A stretch of DNA of 64,000 nucleotides, taken from NCBI RefSeq assembly GCF_001422725.1, contig NZ_LMMA01000001.1:312691-376690 (forward strand). Direction: 5' to 3'. A program made the position numbers and the translations under genes. This document shows positions 43,304-52,484 of this stretch, in pieces. Each line of letters opens with the position of its first letter. Positions within the stretch are counted from its first letter, which is position 1. The DNA comes from Flavobacterium sp. Leaf82. GTDB taxonomy: Bacteria; Bacteroidota; Bacteroidia; Flavobacteriales; Flavobacteriaceae. The notes under the pieces are model-generated. The model saw nothing but the letters and a program-made list of their open reading frames with translations. It did no database searches and had not been told where the DNA came from.

Positions 43304-45511
43304 TTACAGATTAAAGTTAACCCCCAAAACAATATTTCGTCCAATATTAGGAATTCCGTCTGTTTTTAATCTCGAAAGGTGAGCGATGTATTTTTTATCG
43401 AATAAATTGTTTCCGTTCAGGTTTACGTCAAAAGCATGTTTGCCTAATTTCACTGTTCCGCCAAAGCCCAGATTTACCAAAGTATATCCGTTTGAAGCCG
43501 TTTCGAAACCACTCACATTATTTTGATTAAAAGTAGATGAAACATTCAATGAAGCATATCCTTCTTCGAACCAGTTTTTGATTTTAAATTCAGTTCTTAA
43601 AGTATTGTTCCAGTTATTGGCAGGAATCAAAGGCAAATAATCGTTATTATCTTTTTTACCGGTTACCGTTTCAAAACTGGTTTCAAAGTGCAACCAATCA
43701 AGCGGATGAGGATGAAAGTGCAAACCAACTTCACCACCATATAATTTTGCATTGTCCTGAACATAAGCAAAAACATCATTGTCATCGCGGGTTTCACCAG
43801 TTGGCGAAGTATAAATGTAGTTGCTTACGTGATTGTAAAAACCATTAATAAAAAACTCGAAATGGGTGTTTTTGTATTCTAAATTTAAATCAGTCTGAAC
43901 ATTTTGTTCTGTTTTTAAATTAGCATTTCCAATTTCGTAACGATTAGTTCCTTCATGAACTCCGTTAGAAGTTAGCTCTGCTAAATTTGGCGCCCTAAAT
44001 CCCGTTGCCACATTTAATCGAAGAGTTAATGGTTCAGCCAGTTTTGTTTTATATCCCAAAGAAGCATTAAAACTGTCAAAAGATCTGTCTAAAGGCAGAA
44101 AATAACCTTCTTCGCCTTCAATTCCATGTGCATCAGAAGTAATATTACGATTATCAAAACGCAATCCTGCCTGAACAACACTATTGTCCCATTCGTAATT
44201 TGCAGTTCCAAAAACACCAATATCATTTGTAGTAGCATCCGGAATTAAATATTCCTCTCCTGAATTTTTATTAGTCTGATGCATTCCTTGTACGCCCAAA
44301 ATAGTTTCAATTTTTCCAAGTTTCGGGAAATGATACTTAGCATTGTAGTTAAAAGTATTCAGTTTCATATGAAGAGATGCCTCGTTGCTGTCTTCAAATT
44401 CACTTCGATCATTGGCGATATAACCTAAATCAACATCTAATTTCGAATTTTGAAAAAAGATAACGTTGTTTAAACTCAATAAATGATTAAAGATTCCCTG
44501 TCTCGGGAACATTGTGTTTTTACTTGATGATTGTTCTGCGATTCCGTCCTCTGGCATTCCAAGATCCAGTTTATTGTAATTGTATCTTAAAACACTAGAA
44601 AAACTGGAGTTACTGTAACCAATTCCGGTTTTAAAATCAGTTTCGTTATAACGAGTATTAGTCACACGATCTCCATCGGCAATTTTATAATCAGAATGCG
44701 TGTTGAAACTTCCGCGAGCAAGAAATTTCCAGTTATCAGTAGAAGTTTTTAATCCAATAGAAGAATTACTTCCTTGTGTATTGGTAAAATATTTTTGACT
44801 AAAATTTGCTTTGAATGTGTTTGCATCGGCAAATTTTTCAGGATTAAAATATAAAACCCCGCCCAAAGCATCAGAACCGTATAATAAAGAAGCCGGACCT
44901 TTGATTACTTCAACACTTTCGATTCCGGCATCATTTAAGCCCAAACCATGCTCATCGCCAAATTGTTGATTTTCGATACGAACTCCCTGAGAATATACTA
45001 AAACACGATTTCCGCTCAATCCGCGAATTACCGGTTTACCTATAGAAGTTCCTGTAGAAATTTGCGAAACTCCCGGAATTGTTGCCAAACCTTCAATTAA
45101 AGTTGAAGTTCCTTTTTGCTGCAACGTTTTCATGCTTTCATGCTCAACCTTCATTACGTTTTGAGATTGTAATTTATTAAAAGGTGTTGAGACCACAACT
45201 TCATCCATTTCAAAAACAGATTCCGTAAGGGTTATATCTATTGTGTTTTCTTTTAAAAGTTTAGAGATTGTTTTACTTTGAGTAGTAAATCCAACAAAAG
45301 TAAAAGTAAGTCGGAAACTTCCGTTTGGAAGATTCTTAAAATCATATTTTCCGTTTTCATCTGTCGTAGTTCCTTTATGTAATTCAGGTGCATAAACGGA
45401 TACATTTGCCAATGGCTGGTTTTCAAGATTTGTTACTGTTCCTGAAACCGAATTTTGAGCAGAAAGAATGCTCGAAAACCCTAAAATAAGGGCTAATATT
45501 ATTTTTTTCAT
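43304..45511 (-). CDS. TonB-dependent outer-membrane receptor
   Basis: 735 residues. Signal peptide (MKKIILALILGFSSILSA), a carboxypeptidase-like beta-sandwich (about 20-105, SGTVTNLENQPLANVSVY), a plug (about 125-230, PVIRGLSGNRVLVYSQGVRI; VIKGPASLLYGSDALGGVL) and a 22-strand barrel ending in Phe-Asn-Leu. A plug and barrel of this size suggests uptake of a metal chelate or small ligand rather than SusC-type glycan import (SusC is about 1,000 residues and no SusD is present). A His/Cys-rich small exported protein is encoded 159 bp upstream on the same strand, pointing to zinc or copper. Confidence 0.92.
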   Translation of the reverse strand: MKKIILALILGFSSILSAQNSVSGTVTNLENQPLANVSVYAPELHKGTTTDENGKYDFKNLPNGSFRLTFTFVGFTTQSKTISKLLKENTIDITLTESVFEMDEVVVSTPFNKLQSQNVMKVEHESMKTLQQKGTSTLIEGLATIPGVSQISTGTSIGKPVIRGLSGNRVLVYSQGVRIENQQFGDEHGLGLNDAGIESVEVIKGPASLLYGSDALGGVLYFNPEKFADANTFKANFSQKYFTNTQGSNSSIGLKTSTDNWKFLARGSFNTHSDYKIADGDRVTNTRYNETDFKTGIGYSNSSFSSVLRYNYNKLDLGMPEDGIAEQSSSKNTMFPRQGIFNHLLSLNNVIFFQNSKLDVDLGYIANDRSEFEDSNEASLHMKLNTFNYNAKYHFPKLGKIETILGVQGMHQTNKNSGEEYLIPDATTNDIGVFGTANYEWDNSVVQAGLRFDNRNITSDAHGIEGEEGYFLPLDRSFDSFNASLGYKTKLAEPLTLRLNVATGFRAPNLAELTSNGVHEGTNRYEIGNANLKTEQNVQTDLNLEYKNTHFEFFINGFYNHVSNYIYTSPTGETRDDNDVFAYVQDNAKLYGGEVGLHFHPHPLDWLHFETSFETVTGKKDNNDYLPLIPANNWNNTLRTEFKIKNWFEEGYASLNVSSTFNQNNVSGFETASNGYTLVNLGFGGTVKLGKHAFDVNLNGNNLFDKKYIAHLSRLKTDGIPNIGRNIVLGVNFNL

Positions 45512-45670
45512 TTGAAAATGATGCTATAGTTAATTTGATTTTTTCTTTTAAAACAAAAACTAAAAAGAATAATAAAATCTGCCGATCCTGAGAATTTCAA
45601 GATGGGGAAATTGACTATTTTTTTTGAATCAGATTAAAAGATTTTGATTGTATTTCGAATAGTATCGAAA

Positions 45671-46024
45671 TTAAGAAACTAAAGCTGTGGGCGGACCACG
45701 TAATAAATAAGGACTTTCTGAAAGGGAAAATGTTTTTTCTGAAAGAGAGAAAAAATAAGGTATTTCAGTATTGAAATTGTGAAATTGAAAAGCAAATTGT
45801 TCCGGTAGAATATAACTTCCAAAAACAAAATGACAAACAAAACATACATCATAATCATGATGCTGATGTGTTATTTCGCCATTTGGATCATTATAATTAT
45901 GATGGCATTGTTTCTCTGAAAGTTGTTTTACAATATGCTCATAACTGTGTATGGACTGAAACAATATTGAGAACAATACTGTCAAAGCCAAAGAAACACT
46001 TAATATGAGTTGTTTTCTTTTCAT
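45671..46024 (-). CDS. Small His/Cys-rich exported protein beside the TonB receptor
   Basis: 117 residues from the ATG at 46024 (a TTG 9 bp earlier overlaps a promoter-like TACCTTTG). An N-terminal hydrophobic segment (LILSVSLALTVLFSILFQSI) targets it to the envelope. The middle is packed with possible metal ligands: HSYEHIVKQLSEKQCHHNY, then GEITHQHHDYDVCFVCHF. The tail is Ser/Phe-rich. Such small His-rich proteins often sit beside zinc or copper TonB receptors in Bacteroidota. Probably co-transcribed with the receptor. No named family recognised. Confidence 0.72.
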   Translation of the reverse strand: MKRKQLILSVSLALTVLFSILFQSIHSYEHIVKQLSEKQCHHNYNDPNGEITHQHHDYDVCFVCHFVFGSYILPEQFAFQFHNFNTEIPYFFSLSEKTFSLSESPYLLRGPPTALVS

Positions 46025-46149
46025 TCCGAACAAAGGTATAAAAGATCAAAGTAAAATTGATTTATTTTTTTAATTCTGTTCCTTATTTGTTGAAAAAAGT
46101 GCAACGAATGATTTTATTCTTCATCAAAAAGAGAATAATTAAGAACTAA

Positions 46150-46181
46150 TTGCATCCTGAACTAGCATTATATTATATTTG
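46150..46181 (+). promoter_or_regulatory. Promoter of the 234-aa outer-membrane protein gene
   Basis: TTG (46150-46152), 21 bp, TATATTTG (46174-46181): a near-ideal Bacteroidota promoter, 64 bp before the ATG at 46246. Confidence 0.6.
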
Positions 46182-46245
46182 TAAGTAAAATAAATCTACA
46201 CTAAAAAACGTTTACTTGAAAAACTCTTTAAAACCAAAATACGAT

Positions 46246-46950
46246 ATGCGATTACTTTTAAGTTGTTTATTTTTAGTATCGTTTTTTAATTCTTTTTCGC
46301 AAGAGGTTAAGCCTGAGATAAAACCTATTGTTAAAATCGATTCGTTGTATCGTGAAGATCAGTTTTATTTTTCGGTTACCTATAATCTTCTAACCCAGAT
46401 TCCGCAAGGCCTTAAACAGAATAAGTTTTCTGCCGGACTTTCTGCCGGATTTCTGCGTGATATGCCAATCAATAAAACAAGAACCATTGCAATCGCTGCA
46501 GGTTTGGGATTAAGTTATCAGAATTATTTTCAGAATCTAACAATTTCTTATGTACCGGATGGAACGCGTGCCTATGAAGTAAGCGACTATAATGACATTC
46601 AGTCAAATAAATACCGTCAATATTTAGTTGATCTTCCAATTGAGTTTCGCTGGAGAAATTCGACTTATGAAAGTTATAAATTCTGGAGAGTATATGCCGG
46701 AGTAAAATTGAGTTATGTAATCTCAAATAAATCGGTATTAGACAGTGGTGAAGCGACATATTCTGTAAAAAACAATCCTGATATAAATAAATTTCAATAC
46801 GGAGTTTATCTGGCTGCAGGTTATAATACCTGGAATGTTTATATTAATTATGGTTTAAATACTTTGTTTAAAAAAGACTTAAAAACAACTTCAGGGCAAA
46901 GTATTAATGTACAAACGCTGAATGCAGGATTGATATTCTACATATTATAG
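46246..46950 (+). CDS. Outer-membrane beta-barrel (porin-like) protein
   Basis: 234 residues from the ATG at 46246, which leaves a clean signal peptide (MRLLLSCLFLVSFFNSFSQ); a TTG start 30 bp earlier would spoil it. The mature chain has the paired strands of a small barrel: FYFSVTYNLLTQIPQGLKQN, SAGLSAGFLRDMPINKTRTI, VYAGVKLSYVISNKS and the end QTLNAGLIFYIL. It resembles the PorT-like porin family, but it is not the conserved secretion protein as far as I can tell. Own promoter; the downstream gene is convergent, overlapping by 6 bp. Confidence 0.8.
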   Translation: MRLLLSCLFLVSFFNSFSQEVKPEIKPIVKIDSLYREDQFYFSVTYNLLTQIPQGLKQNKFSAGLSAGFLRDMPINKTRTIAIAAGLGLSYQNYFQNLTISYVPDGTRAYEVSDYNDIQSNKYRQYLVDLPIEFRWRNSTYESYKFWRVYAGVKLSYVISNKSVLDSGEATYSVKNNPDINKFQYGVYLAAGYNTWNVYINYGLNTLFKKDLKTTSGQSINVQTLNAGLIFYIL

Positions 46951-47550
46951 CCACAAATACAAAAACAATAGCTGCGGAAATATTCCAATAAACGTCCCAA
47001 TCAACAATTCGTTTGGCGAATGCGCTTCCATTTCTAAACGTGATGTAGCAACAACTCCCGTCATTAAAATCAAAAAAGCTGCCCAATATGGGTTTTGCAT
47101 CTGTAGATGTATGTTTAGTCCTATGGCAAAAATCGTAAATCCGCTAATTGCCATCATATGCAAACTCGCTTTTATCTTGAATAAAGAACATACCAAAGCC
47201 AATATTGTACTAAACAAAGCACCAAGAAAAAAGAAGTGAAGCTCTGGATAACGAGTAATAATAATACTTCTTTTTACCAATAAAATATACAAGAAACACT
47301 GTAAAATAAGCGGAATTTTTCGTTGAGAAGTTTCATGCACCATTACAGAATTTACGTGTCCTGTTGAACGAAGCAGCAAGAAAAACAATACGGGAACCAG
47401 AATCGTAATGATGAGAATTTGAAATAAAACATAATATTTTTCTTCATTTGTAAAAATGTCATTTTTACAAAAAAGATAAAACAAAGTGGCATACATCGAT
47501 ATAAAAATAGGATGTAATATATACGAGAATAAAGGCAGGATTCTTTTCAA
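46945..47550 (-). CDS. Multipass membrane protein with PAP2-like C-terminus
   Basis: About 201 residues if started at the TTG at 47550 (MKRILPLFSYILHPIFISMY), chosen because the longer frame to 47733 is translated from a repeat element. About six hydrophobic helices. The region VMVHETSQRKIPLILQC and the C-terminal GVVATSRLEMEAHSPNELLI resemble the acid-phosphatase PAP2 motifs (SR...H...D), but with Asn-Glu where Asp is usual, so activity is doubtful. Membrane-bound; function unknown. Confidence 0.62.
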   Translation of the reverse strand: MKRILPLFSYILHPIFISMYATLFYLFCKNDIFTNEEKYYVLFQILIITILVPVLFFLLLRSTGHVNSVMVHETSQRKIPLILQCFLYILLVKRSIIITRYPELHFFFLGALFSTILALVCSLFKIKASLHMMAISGFTIFAIGLNIHLQMQNPYWAAFLILMTGVVATSRLEMEAHSPNELLIGTFIGIFPQLLFLYLWL

Positions 47551-47597
47551 AACGTTGTATTTAGTGGCGTTCAACAAATATAAACAAATAATATTTT

Positions 47598-47715
47598 TTT
47601 GCCACGAATTGTACGAATTAGCCCGAATTTTAATTTGCAGCAAACTTTTATTAATCTGTGACGAAAAAAATGACCACAAAGAATTAGTGAAAATTTGTGA
47701 AATTGGTGGCAAACC
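47598..47715. repeat. Inverted repeat element with GCCACGAATT ends
   Basis: Starts TTTTTTGCCACGAATT (47595-47610) and ends GAAATTGGTGGCAAACC (to 47716), as imperfect inverted ends of about 15 bp. The left end matches that of the nested element at 40781. It lies directly upstream of murF-alr and in the long frame of the neighbouring membrane protein. Confidence 0.65.
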
Positions 47716-47746
47716 TTTTTTTAAATTTGACAAAAAGAATTTCTAA

Positions 47747-50218
47747 ATGAGCATAAACTTAAAAAGCCTTATCCCGGTTCTTAATGCCGAATGGACAGGT
47801 TCAGATATTGATATTTTCATCGATCATATTTCGATCGACAGCCGTTCGTTACAAAACGGTCCTGAAACTTTGTTTATTGCCTTGTCCGGTGTTAATAATG
47901 ATGCTCATTTATATATTCAGGAACTAATTGAAAAAGGAGTTCGAAATTTTGTAGTGCATTATATTCCTGAAGATTGTGCCGGAAAAGCCAATTTCTTGAT
48001 AGTCAAAAATACACTCGAAGCATTACAGGAATTTGCTGCTTATTATCGTAATCTTTTCCATTTTCCTATTATCGGATTAACCGGAAGTAACGGTAAAACG
48101 ATAGTAAAAGAATGGCTTAACTTTTTGTTGGGTCCGGATTATAATATTATCCGAAGCCCAAAAAGTTATAACTCTCAAGTTGGCGTTCCATTATCTGTAA
48201 TTGCGATTAATGAGAAACACAATTTAGGGATTTTCGAAGCCGGAATTTCGACGGTTAACGAAATGATCAAACTCGAAAAAATTGTAAAACCTTCCATTGG
48301 AGTTTTAACAAATATAGGTTCTGCACATGATGAAGGTTTTGAAAACCTGCAGCAAAAAATAAATGAAAAATTATTATTGTTTAAAGAAGCAACGGTTATA
48401 ATTTATCAAAAAAATCCCCTTGTCGAGCAATGTCTTAATTCATTTTCTGCGGAATATCCATTAAAAGAAAGAAACCTTTTTTCGTGGAGTTTTACAGATA
48501 TTTCTGCTGATGTTTTTATTTTGAACAAAGAAAATAAAAGCGATTCGACAAATATTAAATACCAATATAAAGAGGAGATTTTTAATCTTGAAATTCCGTT
48601 TAGTGATTCAGCTTCGATAGAAAATGCTATTTCGTGTTTATTGGTTTTGCTTTATTTTAAATACGATTCTGAAACCATTCAAAACCGCGTTCAAAGCTTG
48701 TATCCCGTACAAATGCGTTTGGAGGTGAAAAACGGAATCAATAATTGCAGTATTATTGACGATAGTTACAGCTCAGATTTTCAGTCGCTTAAAATTGCTT
48801 TGGATTTTCTGGAAAGCCAGCAAAAGAAAAATGCCTCAAAAACGATTATTTTATCTGATATTTTTCAAAGCGGATTCTCAAACGAAGAATTATATTCTAA
48901 AGTAGCACAATTAATTTCTGATAATAAAATAAACCGCGTAATTGGAATTGGAACTACAATTTCTTCTTTTGCAGATAAATTTTCGAATTGTATTACGTTT
49001 CAAAATACAGCCGAATTTATAGCACAGATCGAAAGTTTGAATTTCGAAAATGAAACTATTTTAATAAAAGGAGCAAGGTCATTTCAGTTTGAGGAAATCG
49101 TTTCTTTACTCGAAGAAAAAACACATGAAACGATTCTTGAAATCAATCTGAATTCGATTAGCCATAACCTGAATTATTACAAATCAAAATTAAATCATAA
49201 TGTCAAATTGATGGTTATGGTAAAAGCATTTGGTTATGGAAACGGAGGTCTTGAAATCGCTAAATTACTCGAACATCATAAAGTAGATTATTTAGGTGTG
49301 GCTTTCGCCGATGAAGGAATCTCGCTTAAAAACGGCGGAATAAAATTGCCAATTATGGTTTTAAATCCGGAATCGACCAGCTTTCCGTCGATTATTCAAT
49401 ACAATCTGGAGCCGGAAATCTATAGTGTAAAGGGATTAAAAGCGTTCCTGAAGATTGCAAGAGAAAAGAATTTGAAAGATTTTCCTGTACATATAAAATT
49501 AGATACCGGAATGCACCGTTTAGGTTTTGAAGAAAATACGCTCGACGAATTGATTCAGACTTTAAAAGGAAATCCGACAGTAAAAATAAAAAGTGTTCTG
49601 TCGCATTTGGCAACAAGTGATGAACTACAGCATTATGATTTTGTAATTTCTCAGATTAATTTGTTCGAAAAGTTGTCTTCAAAATTAATTTCAGAATTAA
49701 ATATAAATCCAATTCGCCATATTTTAAATACGTCCGGAATTAGCAATTTTCCGGATGCACAATACAATATGGTACGTTTAGGGATAGGTTTGTACGGAGT
49801 TTCAAACGATCCTGCAGAACAAAAATATCTGGAGAATGTTGGAACCCTGAAATCAATTATTTCTCAGGTTCGTACCATTCCTGCCGGCGACAGTGTAGGT
49901 TACGGACGTCGCTTTATGGCTGATAAAGAAACTAAAATTGCGACAATACCAATAGGTTATGCTGACGGAATTTCGAGATTGTGGGGCAATCAGGTTGGTT
50001 TTGTAACTATTAAAAATCAAAAAGCATACGTATTAGGAAGCGTTTGTATGGATATGTTAATGGTCGATGTAAGTCATATCGATTGTAAAGAAGGAGATTC
50101 TGTGATAATTTTTGGAGAAAGTCCAACCGTTGTAGAAATGGCTGCAGCATTAAAAACGATTCCGTATGAGATAATGACCAGTATTTCGCAACGTGTAAAA
50201 AGGGTATTTTTTAGATAG
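47747..50218 (+). CDS. murF-alr: Bifunctional MurF-alanine racemase fusion
   Basis: 823 residues. Residues 1-455: MurF ligase with P-loop GLTGSNGKT (about 112-120), DDSYSSDFQSLKIALDF and a C-terminal Mur domain; it adds D-Ala-D-Ala to the UDP-MurNAc-tripeptide. Residues about 460-823: PLP alanine racemase with Lys493 (MVKAFGYGNG) and Tyr719 (VGYGRRF), plus GSVCMDMLMVDVS. One protein thus makes D-Ala and uses D-Ala-D-Ala; the fusion is usual in Bacteroidota. Cytosolic; peptidoglycan precursor synthesis. Confidence 0.95.
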   Translation: MSINLKSLIPVLNAEWTGSDIDIFIDHISIDSRSLQNGPETLFIALSGVNNDAHLYIQELIEKGVRNFVVHYIPEDCAGKANFLIVKNTLEALQEFAAYYRNLFHFPIIGLTGSNGKTIVKEWLNFLLGPDYNIIRSPKSYNSQVGVPLSVIAINEKHNLGIFEAGISTVNEMIKLEKIVKPSIGVLTNIGSAHDEGFENLQQKINEKLLLFKEATVIIYQKNPLVEQCLNSFSAEYPLKERNLFSWSFTDISADVFILNKENKSDSTNIKYQYKEEIFNLEIPFSDSASIENAISCLLVLLYFKYDSETIQNRVQSLYPVQMRLEVKNGINNCSIIDDSYSSDFQSLKIALDFLESQQKKNASKTIILSDIFQSGFSNEELYSKVAQLISDNKINRVIGIGTTISSFADKFSNCITFQNTAEFIAQIESLNFENETILIKGARSFQFEEIVSLLEEKTHETILEINLNSISHNLNYYKSKLNHNVKLMVMVKAFGYGNGGLEIAKLLEHHKVDYLGVAFADEGISLKNGGIKLPIMVLNPESTSFPSIIQYNLEPEIYSVKGLKAFLKIAREKNLKDFPVHIKLDTGMHRLGFEENTLDELIQTLKGNPTVKIKSVLSHLATSDELQHYDFVISQINLFEKLSSKLISELNINPIRHILNTSGISNFPDAQYNMVRLGIGLYGVSNDPAEQKYLENVGTLKSIISQVRTIPAGDSVGYGRRFMADKETKIATIPIGYADGISRLWGNQVGFVTIKNQKAYVLGSVCMDMLMVDVSHIDCKEGDSVIIFGESPTVVEMAAALKTIPYEIMTSISQRVKRVFFR

Positions 50219-50287
50219 ATTTTGAAACTTTGCGGAAAATTCCGTATTTTCGATATCAATTAATTTATAAAACTAAAATAAACAATT

Positions 50288-50671
50288 ATGGGGATATTTT
50301 CAGAATTTAAGGAATTTGCAATGAAAGGCAACGTAGTCGATTTGGCTGTCGGTGTTATAATTGGAGCTGCTTTTGGCAAAATTGTGAGCTCATTAATTGA
50401 AAATGTAATTACGCCATTAATATTAAAACCGGCTTTAGACGCAGCACATTTATCTACGATAGAAGAGCTTACGGCATTTGGAGGTGTCAAGTATGGTTTG
50501 TTTATTTCGGCAGTAATTAACTTTATAATTGTTGCTTTTGTGTTGTTTTTAATCATAAAAGGAATCAACAATCTTAAAAAGAAAGAAGTTCCGCCACCAG
50601 CTGCACCGGCAGGACCAACTCAAGAAGAACTTTTAATACAAATTAGAGATCTGTTAAAAAATAAACAATAA
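50288..50671 (+). CDS. mscL: Large-conductance mechanosensitive channel MscL
   Basis: 127 residues. The classic N-terminus MGIFSEFKEFAMKGNVVDLA, pore helix VGVIIGAAFGKIVSSLI, second helix near 72-95 (YGLFISAVINFIIVAFVLFL) and C-terminal helix after a Pro-rich linker (VPPPAAPAGPTQEELL). Opens under membrane tension to release solutes on osmotic downshift. Closed by its own terminator. Confidence 0.96.
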   Translation: MGIFSEFKEFAMKGNVVDLAVGVIIGAAFGKIVSSLIENVITPLILKPALDAAHLSTIEELTAFGGVKYGLFISAVINFIIVAFVLFLIIKGINNLKKKEVPPPAAPAGPTQEELLIQIRDLLKNKQ

Positions 50672-50700
50672 AAAATATACCGCTACACTAAGTCTAATTT

Positions 50701-50730
50701 AACCGTTCCTTAATTGGGGCGGTTTTTTTT
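50701..50730 (+). terminator. Terminator of mscL
   Basis: AACCGTTCC / GGGGCGGTT arms pair through two G-T wobbles around TTAATT, followed by T8. Confidence 0.7.
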
Positions 50731-50775
50731 ATATTTGTTTAATTTGTAACATTTTGTTATTTTTTGTGAACCGCG

Positions 50776-50805
50776 TTGTTTTGTTTTTTATTATAGCTAC
50801 TTTTG
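50776..50805 (+). promoter_or_regulatory. Promoter of asd
   Basis: TTG (50776-50778), 19 bp, TACTTTTG (50798-50805), exact match to the TTG-N19-TAnnTTTG pattern, 38 bp before the asd ATG. Confidence 0.6.
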
Positions 50806-50843
50806 CATAGTAAATAAGAATAATTCATACTAAAAATATAAAA

Positions 50844-51833
50844 ATGAGAATAGCCGTTGTAGGTGCCACTGGTATGGTTGGCGAGATAATGCTTAAAGTT
50901 TTAGCAGAAAGAAATTTTCCTGTTACAGAGTTAATTCCTGTTGCTTCTGAAAAATCAATAGGAAAAGAAATCGAATATAAAGGTCAAAAATATAAAGTTG
51001 TAGGATTGCAAACGGCTGTTGATTTAAAAGCAGATATTGCTGTTTTTTCTGCCGGAGGAGATACTTCGTTAGAATGGGCACCAAAATTTGCAGCGGCAGG
51101 AACAACTGTTATTGATAATTCTTCGGCATGGAGAATGGATCCAACAAAAAAATTAATTGTTCCTGAAATCAATGCGGATACTTTAACAAGAGAAGATAAA
51201 ATTATTGCAAACCCAAACTGTTCAACTATTCAAATGGTTTTGACTTTGGCGCCATTGCATAAAAAATACAACATCAAAAGAATCATTGTTTCTACTTATC
51301 AATCGATCACCGGAACGGGTGTAAAAGCAGTAAGACAATTAGAAAATGAATACGCAGGAATTCAGGGAGAAATGGCTTATAAATATCCAATTCACAGAAA
51401 CGCGATTCCACATTGCGATAGTTTTGAAGAAAACGGATACACTAAAGAAGAAATGAAATTAGTGCGTGAGACTCAAAAAATTCTTGGTGATAATACCATC
51501 AGAGTTACGGCAACTGCAGTTCGTGTGCCTGTTGTAGGTGGACATAGCGAAGCTGTAAATGTTGAGTTTACAAATGATTTTGATGTAAATGAAGTTCGCG
51601 AAATTTTACATCATACTGATGGAGTAGTGGTACAGGATAATTTAGATACTTTTACATATCCAATGCCATTGTATGCAGAAGGTAAAAATGATGTTTTTGT
51701 TGGAAGAATCCGTCGTGACGAAAGCCAGCCAAATACACTAAACATGTGGATCGTTGCTGATAACTTAAGAAAAGGTGCTGCAACAAACACAATCCAGATT
51801 GCTGAATATTTAATTCAGGCAGGTTTGGTATAA
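50844..51833 (+). CDS. asd: Aspartate-semialdehyde dehydrogenase
   Basis: 329 residues. NADP loop AVVGATGMVGEIMLKVL, catalytic Cys in IANPNCSTIQM, the active-site His in RVPVVGGHSEAVN, and TYQSITGTGVKAV. It reduces aspartyl phosphate to aspartate semialdehyde, feeding lysine/diaminopimelate, threonine and methionine synthesis. Own promoter and terminator. Confidence 0.96.
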   Translation: MRIAVVGATGMVGEIMLKVLAERNFPVTELIPVASEKSIGKEIEYKGQKYKVVGLQTAVDLKADIAVFSAGGDTSLEWAPKFAAAGTTVIDNSSAWRMDPTKKLIVPEINADTLTREDKIIANPNCSTIQMVLTLAPLHKKYNIKRIIVSTYQSITGTGVKAVRQLENEYAGIQGEMAYKYPIHRNAIPHCDSFEENGYTKEEMKLVRETQKILGDNTIRVTATAVRVPVVGGHSEAVNVEFTNDFDVNEVREILHHTDGVVVQDNLDTFTYPMPLYAEGKNDVFVGRIRRDESQPNTLNMWIVADNLRKGAATNTIQIAEYLIQAGLV

Positions 51834-51866
51834 ACCAGAGATTAAAGAAAATTGTTATAGAGAAAG

Positions 51867-51902
51867 AACCGTAATTACAGTAATGTAATTGCGGTTTTTT
51901 TG
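51867..51902 (+). terminator. Terminator of asd
   Basis: Arms AACCGTAATTAC / GTAATTGCGGTT with one mismatch and a 6-base loop, followed by T-run. Confidence 0.75.
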
Positions 51903-51950
51903 TGTGGAAATATTTTTATTAATTGGTAACTTAGCATTAAAATTAGATTT

Positions 51951-52460
51951 ATGAACTTCGATAACTACAAAATAATTCCAAATTACAATACTCATAAAAC
52001 AGATTTGTTCCTTGCTGAAAACGAAGATATTCTGGCTTGCGAAAAAACCTTAAACATTACTTTTGATGAAGATTATAAAGAGTATGTCTTAAAGTACGGA
52101 AGCGGAATTCTTGGCGGAACTTATATTCGAATCTATCTTCCGGAAACGATCATTTTGACGATTGCAGAATGGAAAAATCGTATAAGTGAATATTGGTTTT
52201 GGGATGAAGGAAAAGAGGTTTTAACGAAAGAGGAGGTGTTGGCTTCAATTAGAATTGGAGATACGTATGACGGAGATGAAATCATTCTTTATAAAGGCGA
52301 ATATTATATTTTACCCAGACATAGCGAAATGATTTATAAAGCTGGAAAGACTCTGGAAGAAACAATAACTTGGTTATGCTCATCAGGAATCCTTACAGAA
52401 GCTTTTACTGAAAGAGAATTCGAACCTTTTGATCCAGTCGAATTTTTGAAAAACGAGTAA
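51951..52460 (+). CDS. SMI1/KNR4 (SUKH) family protein
   Basis: 169 residues without signal peptide. SUKH pattern: ACEKTLNITFDEDYKEYVLK, YGSGILGGTYIRIY and GDEIILYKGEYYILPRHSEM, with an acidic C-terminus. SUKH proteins are often immunity proteins against polymorphic toxins, though some are housekeeping. No toxin gene is adjacent; the next gene 24 bp downstream codes for a CbrC-type protein. Possibly an orphan immunity protein. Confidence 0.82.
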   Translation: MNFDNYKIIPNYNTHKTDLFLAENEDILACEKTLNITFDEDYKEYVLKYGSGILGGTYIRIYLPETIILTIAEWKNRISEYWFWDEGKEVLTKEEVLASIRIGDTYDGDEIILYKGEYYILPRHSEMIYKAGKTLEETITWLCSSGILTEAFTEREFEPFDPVEFLKNE

Positions 52461-52484
52461 TTAAATCATTTAATAAAATAAATT

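Noticed and set aside
46904..47086. 60-codon minus-strand frame overlapping the end of the outer-membrane protein gene
   Set aside because: It lies on the same strand but a different frame from the membrane protein gene, and has no start context or motif.
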